In this document: piece after piece, positions 27,070-36,260 of the stretch
Layout: every line of letters starts with the position of its first letter
How positions within the stretch are numbered: the first letter of the stretch is position 1
Source of the DNA: Gemmatimonadaceae bacterium
GTDB lineage: Bacteria; Gemmatimonadota; Gemmatimonadetes; Gemmatimonadales; Gemmatimonadaceae
Length of the DNA stretch: 64,000 nucleotides
Reading direction: 5' to 3'
NCBI GenBank assembly: GCA_016742275.1
Contig: JACVCD010000024.1
Location: 1-64,000 of the forward strand
Notes under the pieces: generated by a model
What the model was told of the DNA's origin: nothing
Database searches by the model: none
What the model saw: only the letters and a program-made list of their open reading frames with translations
Translations under genes and position numbers: made by a program

Positions 27070-27576
27070 TCAGAACGGCAGATCGTCGTCGTCGTCCGCG
27101 AGCGCGCCCGGGAAATCATTGAAATCGTCACCACCAGCCGCTGGAGCGGCGGCCTTGGAGCGAGCCGGCGGCGCGGCGGAACGGCGTGGTGCAGCGTCCA
27201 TATCATCGCTCGAACCGGCGCCACCTGCCCGACCACCGAGCAGCATCAGTTCCTTCACCTTGATCTCGGTGGTGTAGCGCGTCTGCCCATCCTTGTCCTG
27301 CCACTGGCGATACTCGATCTCGCCTTCGACATAGACCTTCTCGCCCTTGCGCACGTACTTCTCCACGACGTCAGCGAGACCACTACCGCGCGAGCTGTTC
27401 CACACCACGCAGCGGTGCCACTCCGTCTTCTCCTGCTTGTTGCCCTGGGCATCGGTCCAGTTGCGGCCCGTGGCCAACGAGAAGGTCGCCACACGACCTC
27501 CCGTTCCCACTGTACGCACTTCGGGTTCGCCACCCACGTTTCCGATCAGAATGGCTTTGTTCAGGCTGCGGCTCAC
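27070..27576 (-). CDS. ssb: Single-stranded DNA-binding protein
   Basis: Binds ssDNA during replication, recombination and repair. The 168-residue protein has an N-terminal OB fold (about 1-108; ILIGNVGGEPEVR, VVWNSSRGSGLADVVEKYV, VEGEIEYRQW), a flexible Ala/Pro/Gly linker and an acidic C-terminal tip DDDDDLPF that recruits partner proteins. Start: GTG at 27576 with AGGAGG five bases upstream. It is isolated from rimI by a 196-base region with an inverted repeat. Confidence 0.97.
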   Translation of the reverse strand: MSRSLNKAILIGNVGGEPEVRTVGTGGRVATFSLATGRNWTDAQGNKQEKTEWHRCVVWNSSRGSGLADVVEKYVRKGEKVYVEGEIEYRQWQDKDGQTRYTTEIKVKELMLLGGRAGGAGSSDDMDAAPRRSAAPPARSKAAAPAAGGDDFNDFPGALADDDDDLPF

Positions 27577-27633
27577 AGTGCCTCCTCGCGATAGTCCAGC
27601 GTGTGGTTGTTCAAAGCGTACAAGAATGCGGTA

Positions 27634-27672
27634 CTGCGTTCGGCCGACGAGCCTACCCTAATGCGAACGCAG
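27634..27672. promoter_or_regulatory. Inverted repeat upstream of ssb
   Basis: CTGCGTTCG (27634-27642) and CGAACGCAG (27664-27672) form a perfect 9-bp inverted repeat around 21 bases in the rimI-ssb gap (27577-27772). It is about 60 bases upstream of the ssb GTG. It might be a regulatory site or the end structure of the rimI transcript. No promoter or gene is obvious in the rest of the gap. Confidence 0.4.
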
Positions 27673-27772
27673 CGTATGTGTCTCACCAATTCCGTGCGCA
27701 CCGGATCCTGAGAACGCATGAGTGCAAACGCCATGCATCAGGACCTCCGGTGAGTACCGGTACAGCAGACGC

Positions 27773-28231
27773 TCAGTGCGCATCGCGTGTGCGGCGCATC
27801 ACGAGCGCGTCCTCAGTAGGGTGCTGATAGTACCGGCGACGTCTGCCCACCTGCAAAAATCCCCGTCCCGTGTACAGCGCCAGCGCGGCAACATTGGAGT
27901 CACGTACCTCCAGAAATATAGCCGCCGCCCCTGCAGAATCAGCCTCAGCCAGGGCGTCGTCGAGCAGCTGTCCCCCCAGTCCCTGCCCACGCCGCGCCGG
28001 ATGCGTGGCGATATTCGCGATTTCCCCTTCATCGGCCGCGCGCAGCAACACGCAGTAGCCACACACCGCCCCCGTGTGATCGATGGCTACCCGGAGACGG
28101 GCATAGGGACGTGTAAGCAGATCGGCGAATGCGCTGAGCGGCCACGCATCACCAAACGATGCCGCTTCGATCGCGGCCACGGCCGTGAGATCGCCGGTCT
28201 GCATGTCCCGAACAGCGGCGACAGTACTCAT
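27773..28231 (-). CDS. rimI: GNAT acetyltransferase RimI-like
   Basis: Predicted N-terminal acetyltransferase of ribosomal protein S18. The 152-residue GNAT fold shows IANIATHPARRGQGLGGQLL (acetyl-CoA pyrophosphate loop) and EVRDSNVAALALYTGRGF. It lies 9 bases after the tsaB stop. tsaB-rimI adjacency is common in bacteria and supports RimI over an unrelated GNAT. Confidence 0.88.
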   Translation of the reverse strand: MSTVAAVRDMQTGDLTAVAAIEAASFGDAWPLSAFADLLTRPYARLRVAIDHTGAVCGYCVLLRAADEGEIANIATHPARRGQGLGGQLLDDALAEADSAGAAAIFLEVRDSNVAALALYTGRGFLQVGRRRRYYQHPTEDALVMRRTRDAH

Positions 28232-28240
28232 CGCAATCCT

Positions 28241-28957
28241 TCAGGCCATTGTTGGTCGAAGTACCGACGCCGGCAATGTCGTGCCATGCGCCGCTTCCCA
28301 TTTGACCTGGGCTTCCGCGAGACGACCGTAGTCCGGTTCCCAGTCCGCCAGTGACACGGAGGCCTCTCGCCACGCCCCACCAACCAATCGCAGCGCACCG
28401 GCACTGGGGTCGACATGCCAGTCCGACACCAGATCAGCAATCGGCGGCCCAACAGCGATACGCTCGGCAGACGTGGACGTTGTCGCCAAAGCATCAACGG
28501 ATACACGAGCTAATTCGCCCGCCGGCGCAATCATGCCATCATCGCTCCTGATGACGGGCAAGGCATAACGCTCACCGCGCAGCGCATCGGCATGCACCAC
28601 ATAGCGACCCGCGGGTGCATCAGCAGGAAGCGCTCCCGCAGCCAAAGCCAGAGAGGGCACCGCATAGAGTGGCACATTTCCACCGTGCGCCAAACCCTTG
28701 GCCAACGCGGCCGCAATACGCAGCGAAGTAAAACTGCCTGGCCCTGCCCCGCACACCACCGCACCAAGCGCGGACGGCGATACGCCACGTTCGGCGAGCA
28801 CCGACTGAATGGCCGGAAACAAATGATCTTCACGGCCCACACCCATCGTCACCAGTCGCACGACATCCGGCGCACCGTCCTGCAACAACGCTACTGAGCC
28901 GGCCGACGTGGCCGCTTCAAGAATCAGAACAGGGTCAGCAAACGAGAGAGATTGCAC
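28241..28957 (-). CDS. tsaB: tRNA threonylcarbamoyladenosine biosynthesis protein TsaB
   Basis: Works with TsaD, TsaC and TsaE to make t6A37 on ANN-decoding tRNAs; it is the non-catalytic partner of TsaD. The 238-residue protein begins ILEAATSAGSVALL and has the family motif VVCGAGPGSFTSLRIAAALAKGLA (about 68-91). Start: GTG at 28957, which coincides with the predicted transcription start of the promoter at 28964-28993, so the mRNA may be leaderless. rimI follows directly. TsaD is not in the window. Confidence 0.92.
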   Translation of the reverse strand: MQSLSFADPVLILEAATSAGSVALLQDGAPDVVRLVTMGVGREDHLFPAIQSVLAERGVSPSALGAVVCGAGPGSFTSLRIAAALAKGLAHGGNVPLYAVPSLALAAGALPADAPAGRYVVHADALRGERYALPVIRSDDGMIAPAGELARVSVDALATTSTSAERIAVGPPIADLVSDWHVDPSAGALRLVGGAWREASVSLADWEPDYGRLAEAQVKWEAAHGTTLPASVLRPTMA

Positions 28958-28963
28958 CCCGAC

Positions 28964-28993
28964 ATTTTACTCCAAATCGGGCAGCGCTGTCAG
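28964..28993 (-). promoter_or_regulatory. Strong sigma70-like promoter directly in front of tsaB
   Basis: On the minus strand CTGACA (28988-28993), an 18-base spacer and TAAAAT (28964-28969) match consensus at five of six positions each. The GTG start is at 28957, only six bases after the -10, where transcription should begin. Confidence 0.6.
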
Positions 28994-29063
28994 GCGTTGA
29001 CATCGCGAACCGGACCTGCATGTGATGCGACATTGACCGCAGCGTTTGCCGCCGACTGTGCGA

Positions 29064-30599
29064 TCAGGCGACAGCGCGGAGCGGCGTAGCTGGCACGATG
29101 GTCTGCAGGGCTTCAAATCCAGCTTCCGTGACCTGCGACAGCTCGAGGAATGTCCCAGACTCGGCAAGCGCCACGGCAGCATCAAAGATCGACGCATCGA
29201 AAGCGGTGCCGCGGTCGCGGGCCATGATGTCCACCACCGTGTTCACGGCGAGCCCCGCCCGGTACGGGCGATCAGCCGTAAGCGCCTCGTACACATCTGC
29301 TACGGCCAACACCCGTGCTGTGTACGAGAGATGCTCCGCCGAAATCTTCCACGGGTAGCCGCGCCCATCGAGACGCTCGTGATGACGCGCGGCATCAGGA
29401 GCAAAGTGCCGGAACGCTCCCACGTGATCAAGAATATTCTGCGTCCACTGAGGGTGTTTGCGAATCTGCGCAAACTCTTCGTCGGTCAGCTTGCCGGGCT
29501 TGTCGAGAATGCGATTGGACACGCCGAGTTTGCCGATATCGTGCAACAACCCTGCGCGAAGGATTTCACGCGCGTCCACCTGGGATTGTCCCATCGCCGA
29601 CACAATGCCCACGGCATAGCGGGCCACATTGGTCGAATGACGCGCAGTGAATGGCGTCTTCGCGTCGATCACGGCCGCGAAAGCGAAGCTGATGCGATCA
29701 AGACGTTCGTCAGTGGCAACCAGTGGCGTAGTACTTGGCTCAAGCGCGACAACAGCCTCGTCGAGATGATCGCCGTCGGCAATCGACGCCCACCAGGCAT
29801 CGTCGTGCCGCCACTGCTGCAGAAGATCCACGAGACTCGGATCGAACCAGGTACCGCGCCGCGCCTGGGCCATCTCAAGCGCACCGCGCGTGCCGTGCTC
29901 ACTCCAATAGGCTTCGACCGTTTGCGCCAACAGCAGGATACGAGAAAGCAGCGGGATCTGGTCACCCGACAAACCGAATGGGTGTCCCACTCCGCACCAG
30001 TGCTCATCGACGTACATGATGGCGTCGCTGGTGACCTGGGGAAATCCGAGCACCTGCGCGATCTGTGCTCCACGTTCACACCGTGTGTGAATGATTTCCC
30101 GTGTGAGCTGGGGGGTGCGCGCTACGGCAAGAAAGTGCCGAACGCGTGCAACGGGATTGAGTCCCACACCGCAGCTGCGTGCCGTTCGCATGGCCAGGCG
30201 AAACGAGTCGTGCCAGTCCACGAGGCGCATATTGCGCTTGAGATCCTGATCGTCGCTTCCGAACAGGGCCGCCATACGTGCGGCGTTGCTCGAACAACCG
30301 GAATCCTTGAGTAGCGCAGCGAAATACAGCGCTTCCCGCGTGTCCTCATCGAGTCCAACGGCGTCCGCCAGACGCATGGCGATCACTGTGGTGCGCAGTG
30401 TGTGACCCGGCCGCTGTCCTTCCGTCAGATCGAGCGCGTACGTCAACGCACCGATCACCTCAGCGAGGCGAATGTTGTCGCGCTGGGGTGCAGATGAATG
30501 AAGGGATTGTGGCGGACCGGGATGCGACACAGGGACGGGACAAGGAACTGACGCGCGACTGGGGCACCCACGAGGCCCCGCGATGAGGCACAGCCCCAT
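29064..30599 (-). CDS. HD-GYP protein with a second upstream HD-like region
   Basis: The C-terminal half (about 315-480) is a complete HD-GYP domain: FTARHSTNVA, LLHDIGKLGVSNRILDKPG, KHPQWTQNIL, HHERLDGRGYP and VADVYEALTADRPYR. This domain type usually hydrolyses cyclic di-GMP. The N-terminal half (about 45-210) resembles a first HD-like helical unit (GHTLRTTVIAMRLADAVGL, LLKDSGCSSNA) but lacks a complete metal set. No membrane segment or receiver domain is present. The start is uncertain: ATG 30599 gives 511 residues, and GTG 30530 gives a shorter, more globular N-terminus. It sits between tsaE and tsaB. Confidence 0.85.
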   Translation of the reverse strand: MGLCLIAGPRGCPSRASVPCPVPVSHPGPPQSLHSSAPQRDNIRLAEVIGALTYALDLTEGQRPGHTLRTTVIAMRLADAVGLDEDTREALYFAALLKDSGCSSNAARMAALFGSDDQDLKRNMRLVDWHDSFRLAMRTARSCGVGLNPVARVRHFLAVARTPQLTREIIHTRCERGAQIAQVLGFPQVTSDAIMYVDEHWCGVGHPFGLSGDQIPLLSRILLLAQTVEAYWSEHGTRGALEMAQARRGTWFDPSLVDLLQQWRHDDAWWASIADGDHLDEAVVALEPSTTPLVATDERLDRISFAFAAVIDAKTPFTARHSTNVARYAVGIVSAMGQSQVDAREILRAGLLHDIGKLGVSNRILDKPGKLTDEEFAQIRKHPQWTQNILDHVGAFRHFAPDAARHHERLDGRGYPWKISAEHLSYTARVLAVADVYEALTADRPYRAGLAVNTVVDIMARDRGTAFDASIFDAAVALAESGTFLELSQVTEAGFEALQTIVPATPLRAVA

Positions 30600-30643
30600 C
30601 CAGTGCAAGACGATTTGCCGGCTGTTCCGTCAATTGACCCCGC

Positions 30644-31132
30644 TCAGGTCGAGACCGGGCCGCCGGTCACCTTGAGGACCCGGCGACGCGGATTTCCCTC
30701 ATCGTGCAGGAGGGTGAGCGCAATGACCCCAGAAGGCAGCGTGCCCGCGGCGCGATCAGGCCACTCAATGATCAGCACCGAACTCGTGGCCACCAGCTCA
30801 TCCCATCCCAGCTGCTCCAACTCTGCACCGCTTCGCACACGATAGAGATCCACGTGCACAATGGGGCCGCCCGGTGCGTCGTATTGTTGAACGAGAGAAA
30901 ACGTGGGGCTGGTAACAGACTGCAAATCGCGAACGCCGAGCCCCGCACACAGCGCTCGTGCCAGCGTGGTTTTGCCAGCGCCGAGGTCCCCTTCGAGTGT
31001 GATGATGCATGGGCGTGGTAGCGAAGCACCGACGGCACGTCCCCATGCTTCAAGCGTCTCGAGATCCGGTGCGCGTGGAGCACTGCGTCCGAGCAGTGAC
31101 GCGATCGAATGCTTTTCAGCCGGCGATGTCAT
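30644..31132 (-). CDS. tsaE: tRNA threonylcarbamoyladenosine biosynthesis ATPase TsaE
   Basis: P-loop ATPase that drives turnover of the TsaB-TsaD complex in t6A synthesis. The 162-residue protein has LEGDLGAGKTTLARAL (Walker A), SPTFSLVQQY (switch region), HVDLYR and IEWPDRAAG. ATG 31132 was chosen because it gives the usual family length; the frame runs open upstream into uvrB without family similarity. It lies ten bases after the uvrB stop, so it is probably in the same transcript. Confidence 0.93.
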   Translation of the reverse strand: MTSPAEKHSIASLLGRSAPRAPDLETLEAWGRAVGASLPRPCIITLEGDLGAGKTTLARALCAGLGVRDLQSVTSPTFSLVQQYDAPGGPIVHVDLYRVRSGAELEQLGWDELVATSSVLIIEWPDRAAGTLPSGVIALTLLHDEGNPRRRVLKVTGGPVST

Positions 31133-31142
31133 CGTTGGCACA

Positions 31143-33257
31143 TCATCGCCCGCCACGTTTGCCTCCTGCCCCACCGGCACGGCGCTGTGGCGCACTGCCC
31201 GGTGGACGTTTCGGCGCGGCAGCGTTGCCCCGGGCTTGCGCCGGAGCCTGCCCAAGAGCCGTACGCACTTCGAACAATTGGTCTCTGAGACGCGCCGCCG
31301 CTTCGAAATCGAGGGCTGTGGCAGCTTCACGCATGGCGATCTCGAGTTCGCCCACGAGCTGCTCAAGCTCTTCGCGGCTGCGCGGCGCGCTCTCGCCACT
31401 GATGCGCTTGGGCGCTGGTCCGCCGCCCTCACGTTCCTCACGTGCGTCGGCAACGCGCGTAATGAACCGCACCTCGTCGACGCTCTTGGTCACGCCCTTT
31501 GGCACGATGCCATGGGCATCGTTGAACTCACTCTGGATGGTGCGACGTCTGTCGGTCTCGTCGATGGCGCGCTGCATGGACCCGGTGATGCGATCGGCAT
31601 ATAGCACGGCCGTACCATTCAGATTGCGCGCTGCGCGACCGATGGTCTGAATGAGCGAGCGATCACTGCGGAGAAACCCTTCCTGGTCCGCGTCGAGAAT
31701 GGCGACCAGCGACACCTCAGGCATGTCGAGTCCTTCGCGCAGCAGATTAATGCCCACCAGCACATCGAATTCACCAAGTCTGAGACCGCGGATGATTTCC
31801 ATGCGCTCGATGGCATCGATATCGCTGTGCATGTAGCGCACACGCACACCCATCTGCTGCAGATAGTCGGTGAGATCCTCGGACATCCGCTTGGTAAGCG
31901 TAGTGACCAGCACCCGCTCACCCTTACGTTCGCGAAGACGGATCTCGTGCAGTAGATCGTCCACCTGCCCCTTCACCGGGCGAATCTCGATGGTGGGATC
32001 GATCAGTCCCGTGGGGCGGATGACCTGCTCTACCACCACACCTTCACTCAGCTGCAGCTCGAGTTCACCAGGTGTTGCCGACACATTGATAAGTCGCGGC
32101 ACCAACGACATGAACTCCTCGAACACCAGCGGACGATTGTCGAGCGCACTCGGCAGACGGAATCCGTAGTCCACCAGCGTGAGCTTTCGTGCACGGTCGC
32201 CATTGTACATGGCGCGCACCTGCGGCAGTGTCACGTGTGACTCGTCAACCACTACGAGATAGTCGTCGGGTGGGAAGTAGTCGAGCAAACACGCCGGCCG
32301 TTCACCCGACTCGCGACCACTGATGTGCCGCGAGTAGTTCTCGATACCAGCGCAGGTGCCGATTTCGAGCAGCATTTCCAGATCGAAATTGGTGCGCTGT
32401 TCGAGTCGCTGCGCTTCGAGCAACTTGCCCTGCATGCGCAATTCAGCGAGTCGTGTGGCCAGCTCGTCGCGAATGGCGCGCGAGGCACGCTCGATAGTGG
32501 GGCGATTGGTGATGAAGTGCTTGGCCGGATAGATGGCCATGCGGTCGAGCGTCGCAATCGTATCGCCCGTGACCGGATCGATCTTGGAGATGCGCTCGAG
32601 TTCGTCGCCCCAGAGTTCGAGGCGCACCGCCTGTTCCTCGTACGCCGGGAAAATTTCCACCGTATCACCGCGCACGCGAAATGTGCCGCGATCGAATGCC
32701 ACATCATTGCGCAGATACTGAATGCCGACCAACGCGCGCAGAATGTCGTCGCGCGCGATGGTCTGCCCGCGCGTGAGGCTCACCATACGCTCACGATACT
32801 GCACCGGATCGCCAAGGCCGTAGATGGCGGACACGGTCGCGACGATGATGACGTCCTCGCGCTCCATCAATGACGATGTGGCACGCAGGCGCAGTCGATC
32901 GATGTCTTCATTGATGCTGGCGTCCTTCTCGATGTAGGTGTCGCTCGAGGGGACGTACGCTTCCGGCTGATAGTAGTCGTAGTACGAGATGAAGTACTCG
33001 ACGGCATTCGTGGGAAAGAACGACTTGAGCTCACCGTACAACTGCGCGGCCAGCGTCTTGTTGTGCGACAACACCAAAGTGGGCTTGCCGTAGTTGGCAA
33101 TCACATTGGCGATGGTCATCGTCTTTCCCGATCCGGTTACCCCGAGCAGCGTCTGACTGTGGTCCTGGCGCGCGAGACCGGAGGTGAGTTCGGCGATGGC
33201 GCGGGGCTGGTCACCAGCCGGCGCGAAAGGCGCCTGCAATCGGAAGAGATCGGACAT
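31143..33257 (-). CDS. uvrB: Excinuclease ABC subunit B
   Basis: Helicase-like damage-verification subunit of nucleotide excision repair. The 704-residue protein has Walker [11 protein letters not shown] (about 40-49), the [20 protein letters not shown] beta-hairpin region, DESHVTLPQ (Walker B), [20 protein letters not shown] (motif V/VI) and a C-terminal UVR motif ([20 protein letters not shown]). The tail is Gly/Arg/Ala-rich. ATG 33257 yields the standard N-terminus. It leads the tsaE gene and is divergent from the barrel-protein gene. Confidence 0.97.
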   Translation of the reverse strand: MSDLFRLQAPFAPAGDQPRAIAELTSGLARQDHSQTLLGVTGSGKTMTIANVIANYGKPTLVLSHNKTLAAQLYGELKSFFPTNAVEYFISYYDYYQPEAYVPSSDTYIEKDASINEDIDRLRLRATSSLMEREDVIIVATVSAIYGLGDPVQYRERMVSLTRGQTIARDDILRALVGIQYLRNDVAFDRGTFRVRGDTVEIFPAYEEQAVRLELWGDELERISKIDPVTGDTIATLDRMAIYPAKHFITNRPTIERASRAIRDELATRLAELRMQGKLLEAQRLEQRTNFDLEMLLEIGTCAGIENYSRHISGRESGERPACLLDYFPPDDYLVVVDESHVTLPQVRAMYNGDRARKLTLVDYGFRLPSALDNRPLVFEEFMSLVPRLINVSATPGELELQLSEGVVVEQVIRPTGLIDPTIEIRPVKGQVDDLLHEIRLRERKGERVLVTTLTKRMSEDLTDYLQQMGVRVRYMHSDIDAIERMEIIRGLRLGEFDVLVGINLLREGLDMPEVSLVAILDADQEGFLRSDRSLIQTIGRAARNLNGTAVLYADRITGSMQRAIDETDRRRTIQSEFNDAHGIVPKGVTKSVDEVRFITRVADAREEREGGGPAPKRISGESAPRSREELEQLVGELEIAMREAATALDFEAAARLRDQLFEVRTALGQAPAQARGNAAAPKRPPGSAPQRRAGGAGGKRGGR

Positions 33258-33298
33258 ACTCCCAATATAACACCGAATTGCGGCTTTTGTTCGGGTTC

Positions 33299-33327
33299 AT
33301 TATCTGGAATTGTTAAGAATCTGACAG
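33299..33327 (-). promoter_or_regulatory. Candidate promoter for uvrB
   Basis: On the minus strand CTGTCA (33322-33327), a 17-base spacer and GATAAT (33299-33304) would start transcription near 33292, 35 bases before the ATG. A second AT-rich box TATATT (33264-33269) sits six bases before the ATG and is an alternative. No clear LexA box was recognised. Confidence 0.5.
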
Positions 33328-33334
33328 GTCGCCC

Positions 33335-33353
33335 GATACCACATCACGGTATC
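33335..33353. promoter_or_regulatory. Inverted repeat in the uvrB/barrel-protein divergent region
   Basis: GATACC (33335-33340) and GGTATC (33348-33353) form a perfect 6-bp inverted repeat with a 7-base spacer. It lies just upstream of the uvrB promoter and about 65 bases before the plus-strand start at 33416. It could be an operator. Confidence 0.35.
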
Positions 33354-33415
33354 TCAAAAAAACCGATTGGCGGCGACGAAGCCGCTCCTTTGGCAGTATT
33401 TCCGGAGCGTCTTCC

Positions 33416-34249
33416 ATGATTCATAAAACCGTTCGCCCCACAACCGTCGGTATCCTTGCGCTGGTGCTTTTCGCGACATCCGCTTGCACCCACGCGGGAT
33501 TCTCACCCGTCCCGACTCCGGCTCCAGCGGCGTCCTTGGCCGCCGAACCGATCGTGACCGATCGACCGGACTTCACGGAAAGCGCTGTGACCGTGCCTCA
33601 GGGCATGATCCAGATCGAAGCTGGACAGACGCTCACGCAGGAAGACCGCCAGCAGAGTGTCACCTTTGGTGAGACGCTGGTGCGTGTGGGTTTGTCGAAG
33701 CGTTTCGAACTGCGGCTCACGCCGGCATCGATTGCGCTGGCACAGGATGGCAATGCACTCCGCCTTGGCCGCGAAGACGCCGGCGTCGGCATGAAGGTGG
33801 CGTTTCTTGACGCTGGTGTGGGATCGCGTCGCTGGATTCCTGCGGTCGCGTTGATCGTCGATGCATCAGTGCCAACGGGCGCCACGATGTTTCGCAGCGA
33901 ACACGTGTTGCCTGGTGCCAAGGGTCTGCTGGCCTGGGATCTCACCGACCGCGTGGCGTTTTCGTCCAATCTCAATTGGGCGCTCTCTGAAGACCCCGCC
34001 ATCGGTACGCACAACGAATGGTCGGTCTCCGGATCCGTTGGTGTTGGTCTCAGCGATCGCTGGGGAGCCTACACGGAGTACTATGGCTTTGGTGAGAATG
34101 CGCAGGGATGGCAGCGCCGCGACTACGTGAATGGCGGCGTGACGTTCCAACCAATTCCTTCTCTGCAGTTCGATGCCCGTGTCGGCGTTGGTCCGTCCAT
34201 CTCGCGACGTGACTATTTCGTCGGACTCGGTCTCTCCCGTCGCTGGTAA
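33416..34249 (+). CDS. Outer-membrane barrel protein of the phenol-degradation MetA-like 'transporter' family
   Basis: Predicted outer-membrane beta-barrel of about 277 residues with a signal peptide (about 1-24, near ATSAC). A body of alternating strands starts ITDRPDFTESA-like, here IVTDRPDFTESAVTV, the recognisable start of this porin-like family. SDRWGAYTEYYGFG and SRRDYFVGLGLSRRW follow, the last ending in the C-terminal Trp typical of barrels. Whether it is lipidated at C24 is uncertain. The chemoreceptor gene follows after six bases, suggesting linked sensing or uptake of a solute. Confidence 0.75.
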   Translation: MIHKTVRPTTVGILALVLFATSACTHAGFSPVPTPAPAASLAAEPIVTDRPDFTESAVTVPQGMIQIEAGQTLTQEDRQQSVTFGETLVRVGLSKRFELRLTPASIALAQDGNALRLGREDAGVGMKVAFLDAGVGSRRWIPAVALIVDASVPTGATMFRSEHVLPGAKGLLAWDLTDRVAFSSNLNWALSEDPAIGTHNEWSVSGSVGVGLSDRWGAYTEYYGFGENAQGWQRRDYVNGGVTFQPIPSLQFDARVGVGPSISRRDYFVGLGLSRRW

Positions 34250-34255
34250 GAACAC

Positions 34256-36244
34256 ATGCTGACATTTGGTCGTTCATGGAGCTTGCGTCGCAAGCTCCTC
34301 ACTACCGGTGCCATCGGCGTGGTAGGCGCCGTCATTGTGGCGCTAGTCGGTGGCGCTGGCCTGTCGCGCGCCAAGGGTGCCGCTGACTCACTCGAAATCA
34401 GCGCGCGTGCGCAGCGCTTGCAGATGGACGTCGACATGATGCACGACGCCATCCGCGCCGATGTATTGGCCGTCGTGCTTGGTACAGCAACGGGTGACGA
34501 TAGTCGTGTTGCGGAAGGCCGCGATGGACTGACGGAGCATCGTGATCGCATGCGGGGCAGTCTCGCGTCCCTCGATTCACTGGCGACTGGCGCATCGCAT
34601 GAGCAGACCCGCGCCGCACAGGCACCGCTCGATGCGTACATCGCGAGTGGTGAAGCCGTGGTGACGGCCGCCGTTGCCGCCGACACCGCCACCGTGCGAA
34701 CGGCCCTCGCCGAATTCACATCGCAATTCAGTGTACTCGAAGGCGAACTCGAATCACTCGGCGATCTCATTGCCGCCGACGCAGCACGCGTAAGCACCGA
34801 AACTGCACGGTTGTTCCGTTCCATCACACTCACCCTGCTTGGCGTGAGTGTTGTGACCGTATTGCTCGTGGTGCTGGTTGGCCGCACCATGACGAATCAG
34901 GTCCTGAGCGCCACTGCGCGCATTCGTGACTTCGTAGGCCACGTGCAACGCACATACGTCGGCGCGCTCGGCCATGCCATGCAGCGCCTGGCCGCTGGCG
35001 ATCTCGAAGCGGCGCAGACCGATGAGCCTTCATTGTTGCTCGTGGAAGGTCGCGATGAACTGGCGACGCTGACCGCGTCGGCTAATGCCATCGCCACCGA
35101 AAGTGCAGCGGCATGTGTCGCGCAGCGTCAGGCCATCGTCGCGCTGCAGGACATGCTGACAGAAGTACAGCGTCTGGTCGATGCGGCCCGCAATGGCCGT
35201 CTCGATGTACAGGCCGAGACCGCGCAGTTTGCCGGCGCGTATCAGGAGTTGCTGGTTGGATTCAATGCGTCACAGGATGCGACTTTGCGTCCCGTGCTCG
35301 ACACACTGCGTGTACTGGAGAGCATGGCGGCACGTGACCTCACCGCTCGCGTGACGACGGAGTATCCGGCGGATCATGGTCGTCTGACGCAGTCTGCCAA
35401 CAGCGCGGCAACTGCTATGGCGGATGCCGTAGCCGAAGTGCGCGAAGCAGCGGCCAATGTGGCGAGTGCAGCCGAGCAGTTGGCGGCCGGCGGGCAGACA
35501 CTGGCGGAAGCGAGTTCGGTGCAAGCGGCCACCATCGAAGAGATCACGGCCGCGGTTCAGGAGCAGGCCAGTCTCACGACCCGTACCGCGGGCAATGCCG
35601 GCGATGCGCGCATTTCGAGCACGGACGCACACGAACGTGTGCAGCACGGTGTGGATGCCATGCGCGCCATGCAGTCGGCAACCGATGTCATGACGACCAC
35701 CGCGCAGAAGACGGCGAGCATCGTCAAGTCGATCGACGAGATTGCATTCCAGACCAACCTGCTGGCACTCAATGCGGCGGTGGAAGCCGCACGCGCGGGT
35801 GACGCCGGACGCGGCTTCGCGGTCGTAGCCGATGAAGTGCGTCAGCTCGCGATTCGTGCGGCCGACGCGGCGCGTGAGACGACCACGCTCATCGATCAAT
35901 CCCGTGCATCAACGGCCACCTGCGCGTCTATCGGCCAGCAGGTCGCCGGACATCTGTCCGCCATCGACACGGCCATTTCACGCACGACCGCGGTGATGGG
36001 TGACATTGCCAGCGCCTGCGAAATGCAACGCGATGCGATGCATGAAGTGGATAAAGCCGTAGAGCAGGTCAGTCATCGCACGCAGGAAGCCGCAGCGACC
36101 GCCGAAGAATCGGCCAGCACCGCCGAAGAACTCACGGCACAAGCGCAACGCCTCCACGAGTTGGTGGGGCGGTTTGTGCTCCCTGATTCAGGACAATCGC
36201 GAAACACCCTGTTCGGCGCGCGCGGGTTCGCCCGCGCAGCCTGA
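34256..36244 (+). CDS. Methyl-accepting chemotaxis protein
   Basis: Transmembrane chemoreceptor of 662 residues that signals to a CheA/CheW complex. It has TM1 at about 14-33, a helical periplasmic domain (about 34-188, four-helix bundle type), TM2 at about 189-209, HAMP-like segments (about 210-260 and 345-400) and a cytoplasmic signalling coil (about 420-650). The hairpin tip is [29 protein letters not shown]. No C-terminal NWETF pentapeptide is present. No che genes are in the window. It is co-transcribed with the barrel protein and converges on rel only 16 bases away, with no terminator seen. Confidence 0.93.
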   Translation: MLTFGRSWSLRRKLLTTGAIGVVGAVIVALVGGAGLSRAKGAADSLEISARAQRLQMDVDMMHDAIRADVLAVVLGTATGDDSRVAEGRDGLTEHRDRMRGSLASLDSLATGASHEQTRAAQAPLDAYIASGEAVVTAAVAADTATVRTALAEFTSQFSVLEGELESLGDLIAADAARVSTETARLFRSITLTLLGVSVVTVLLVVLVGRTMTNQVLSATARIRDFVGHVQRTYVGALGHAMQRLAAGDLEAAQTDEPSLLLVEGRDELATLTASANAIATESAAACVAQRQAIVALQDMLTEVQRLVDAARNGRLDVQAETAQFAGAYQELLVGFNASQDATLRPVLDTLRVLESMAARDLTARVTTEYPADHGRLTQSANSAATAMADAVAEVREAAANVASAAEQLAAGGQTLAEASSVQAATIEEITAAVQEQASLTTRTAGNAGDARISSTDAHERVQHGVDAMRAMQSATDVMTTTAQKTASIVKSIDEIAFQTNLLALNAAVEAARAGDAGRGFAVVADEVRQLAIRAADAARETTTLIDQSRASTATCASIGQQVAGHLSAIDTAISRTTAVMGDIASACEMQRDAMHEVDKAVEQVSHRTQEAAATAEESASTAEELTAQAQRLHELVGRFVLPDSGQSRNTLFGARGFARAA

Positions 36245-36260
36245 GGCAACCAGCGGTGCG

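Noticed and set aside
33258-33415. LexA box before uvrB
   Set aside because: GTTC and GAAC elements occur but not in the spaced inverted arrangement of known SOS boxes.
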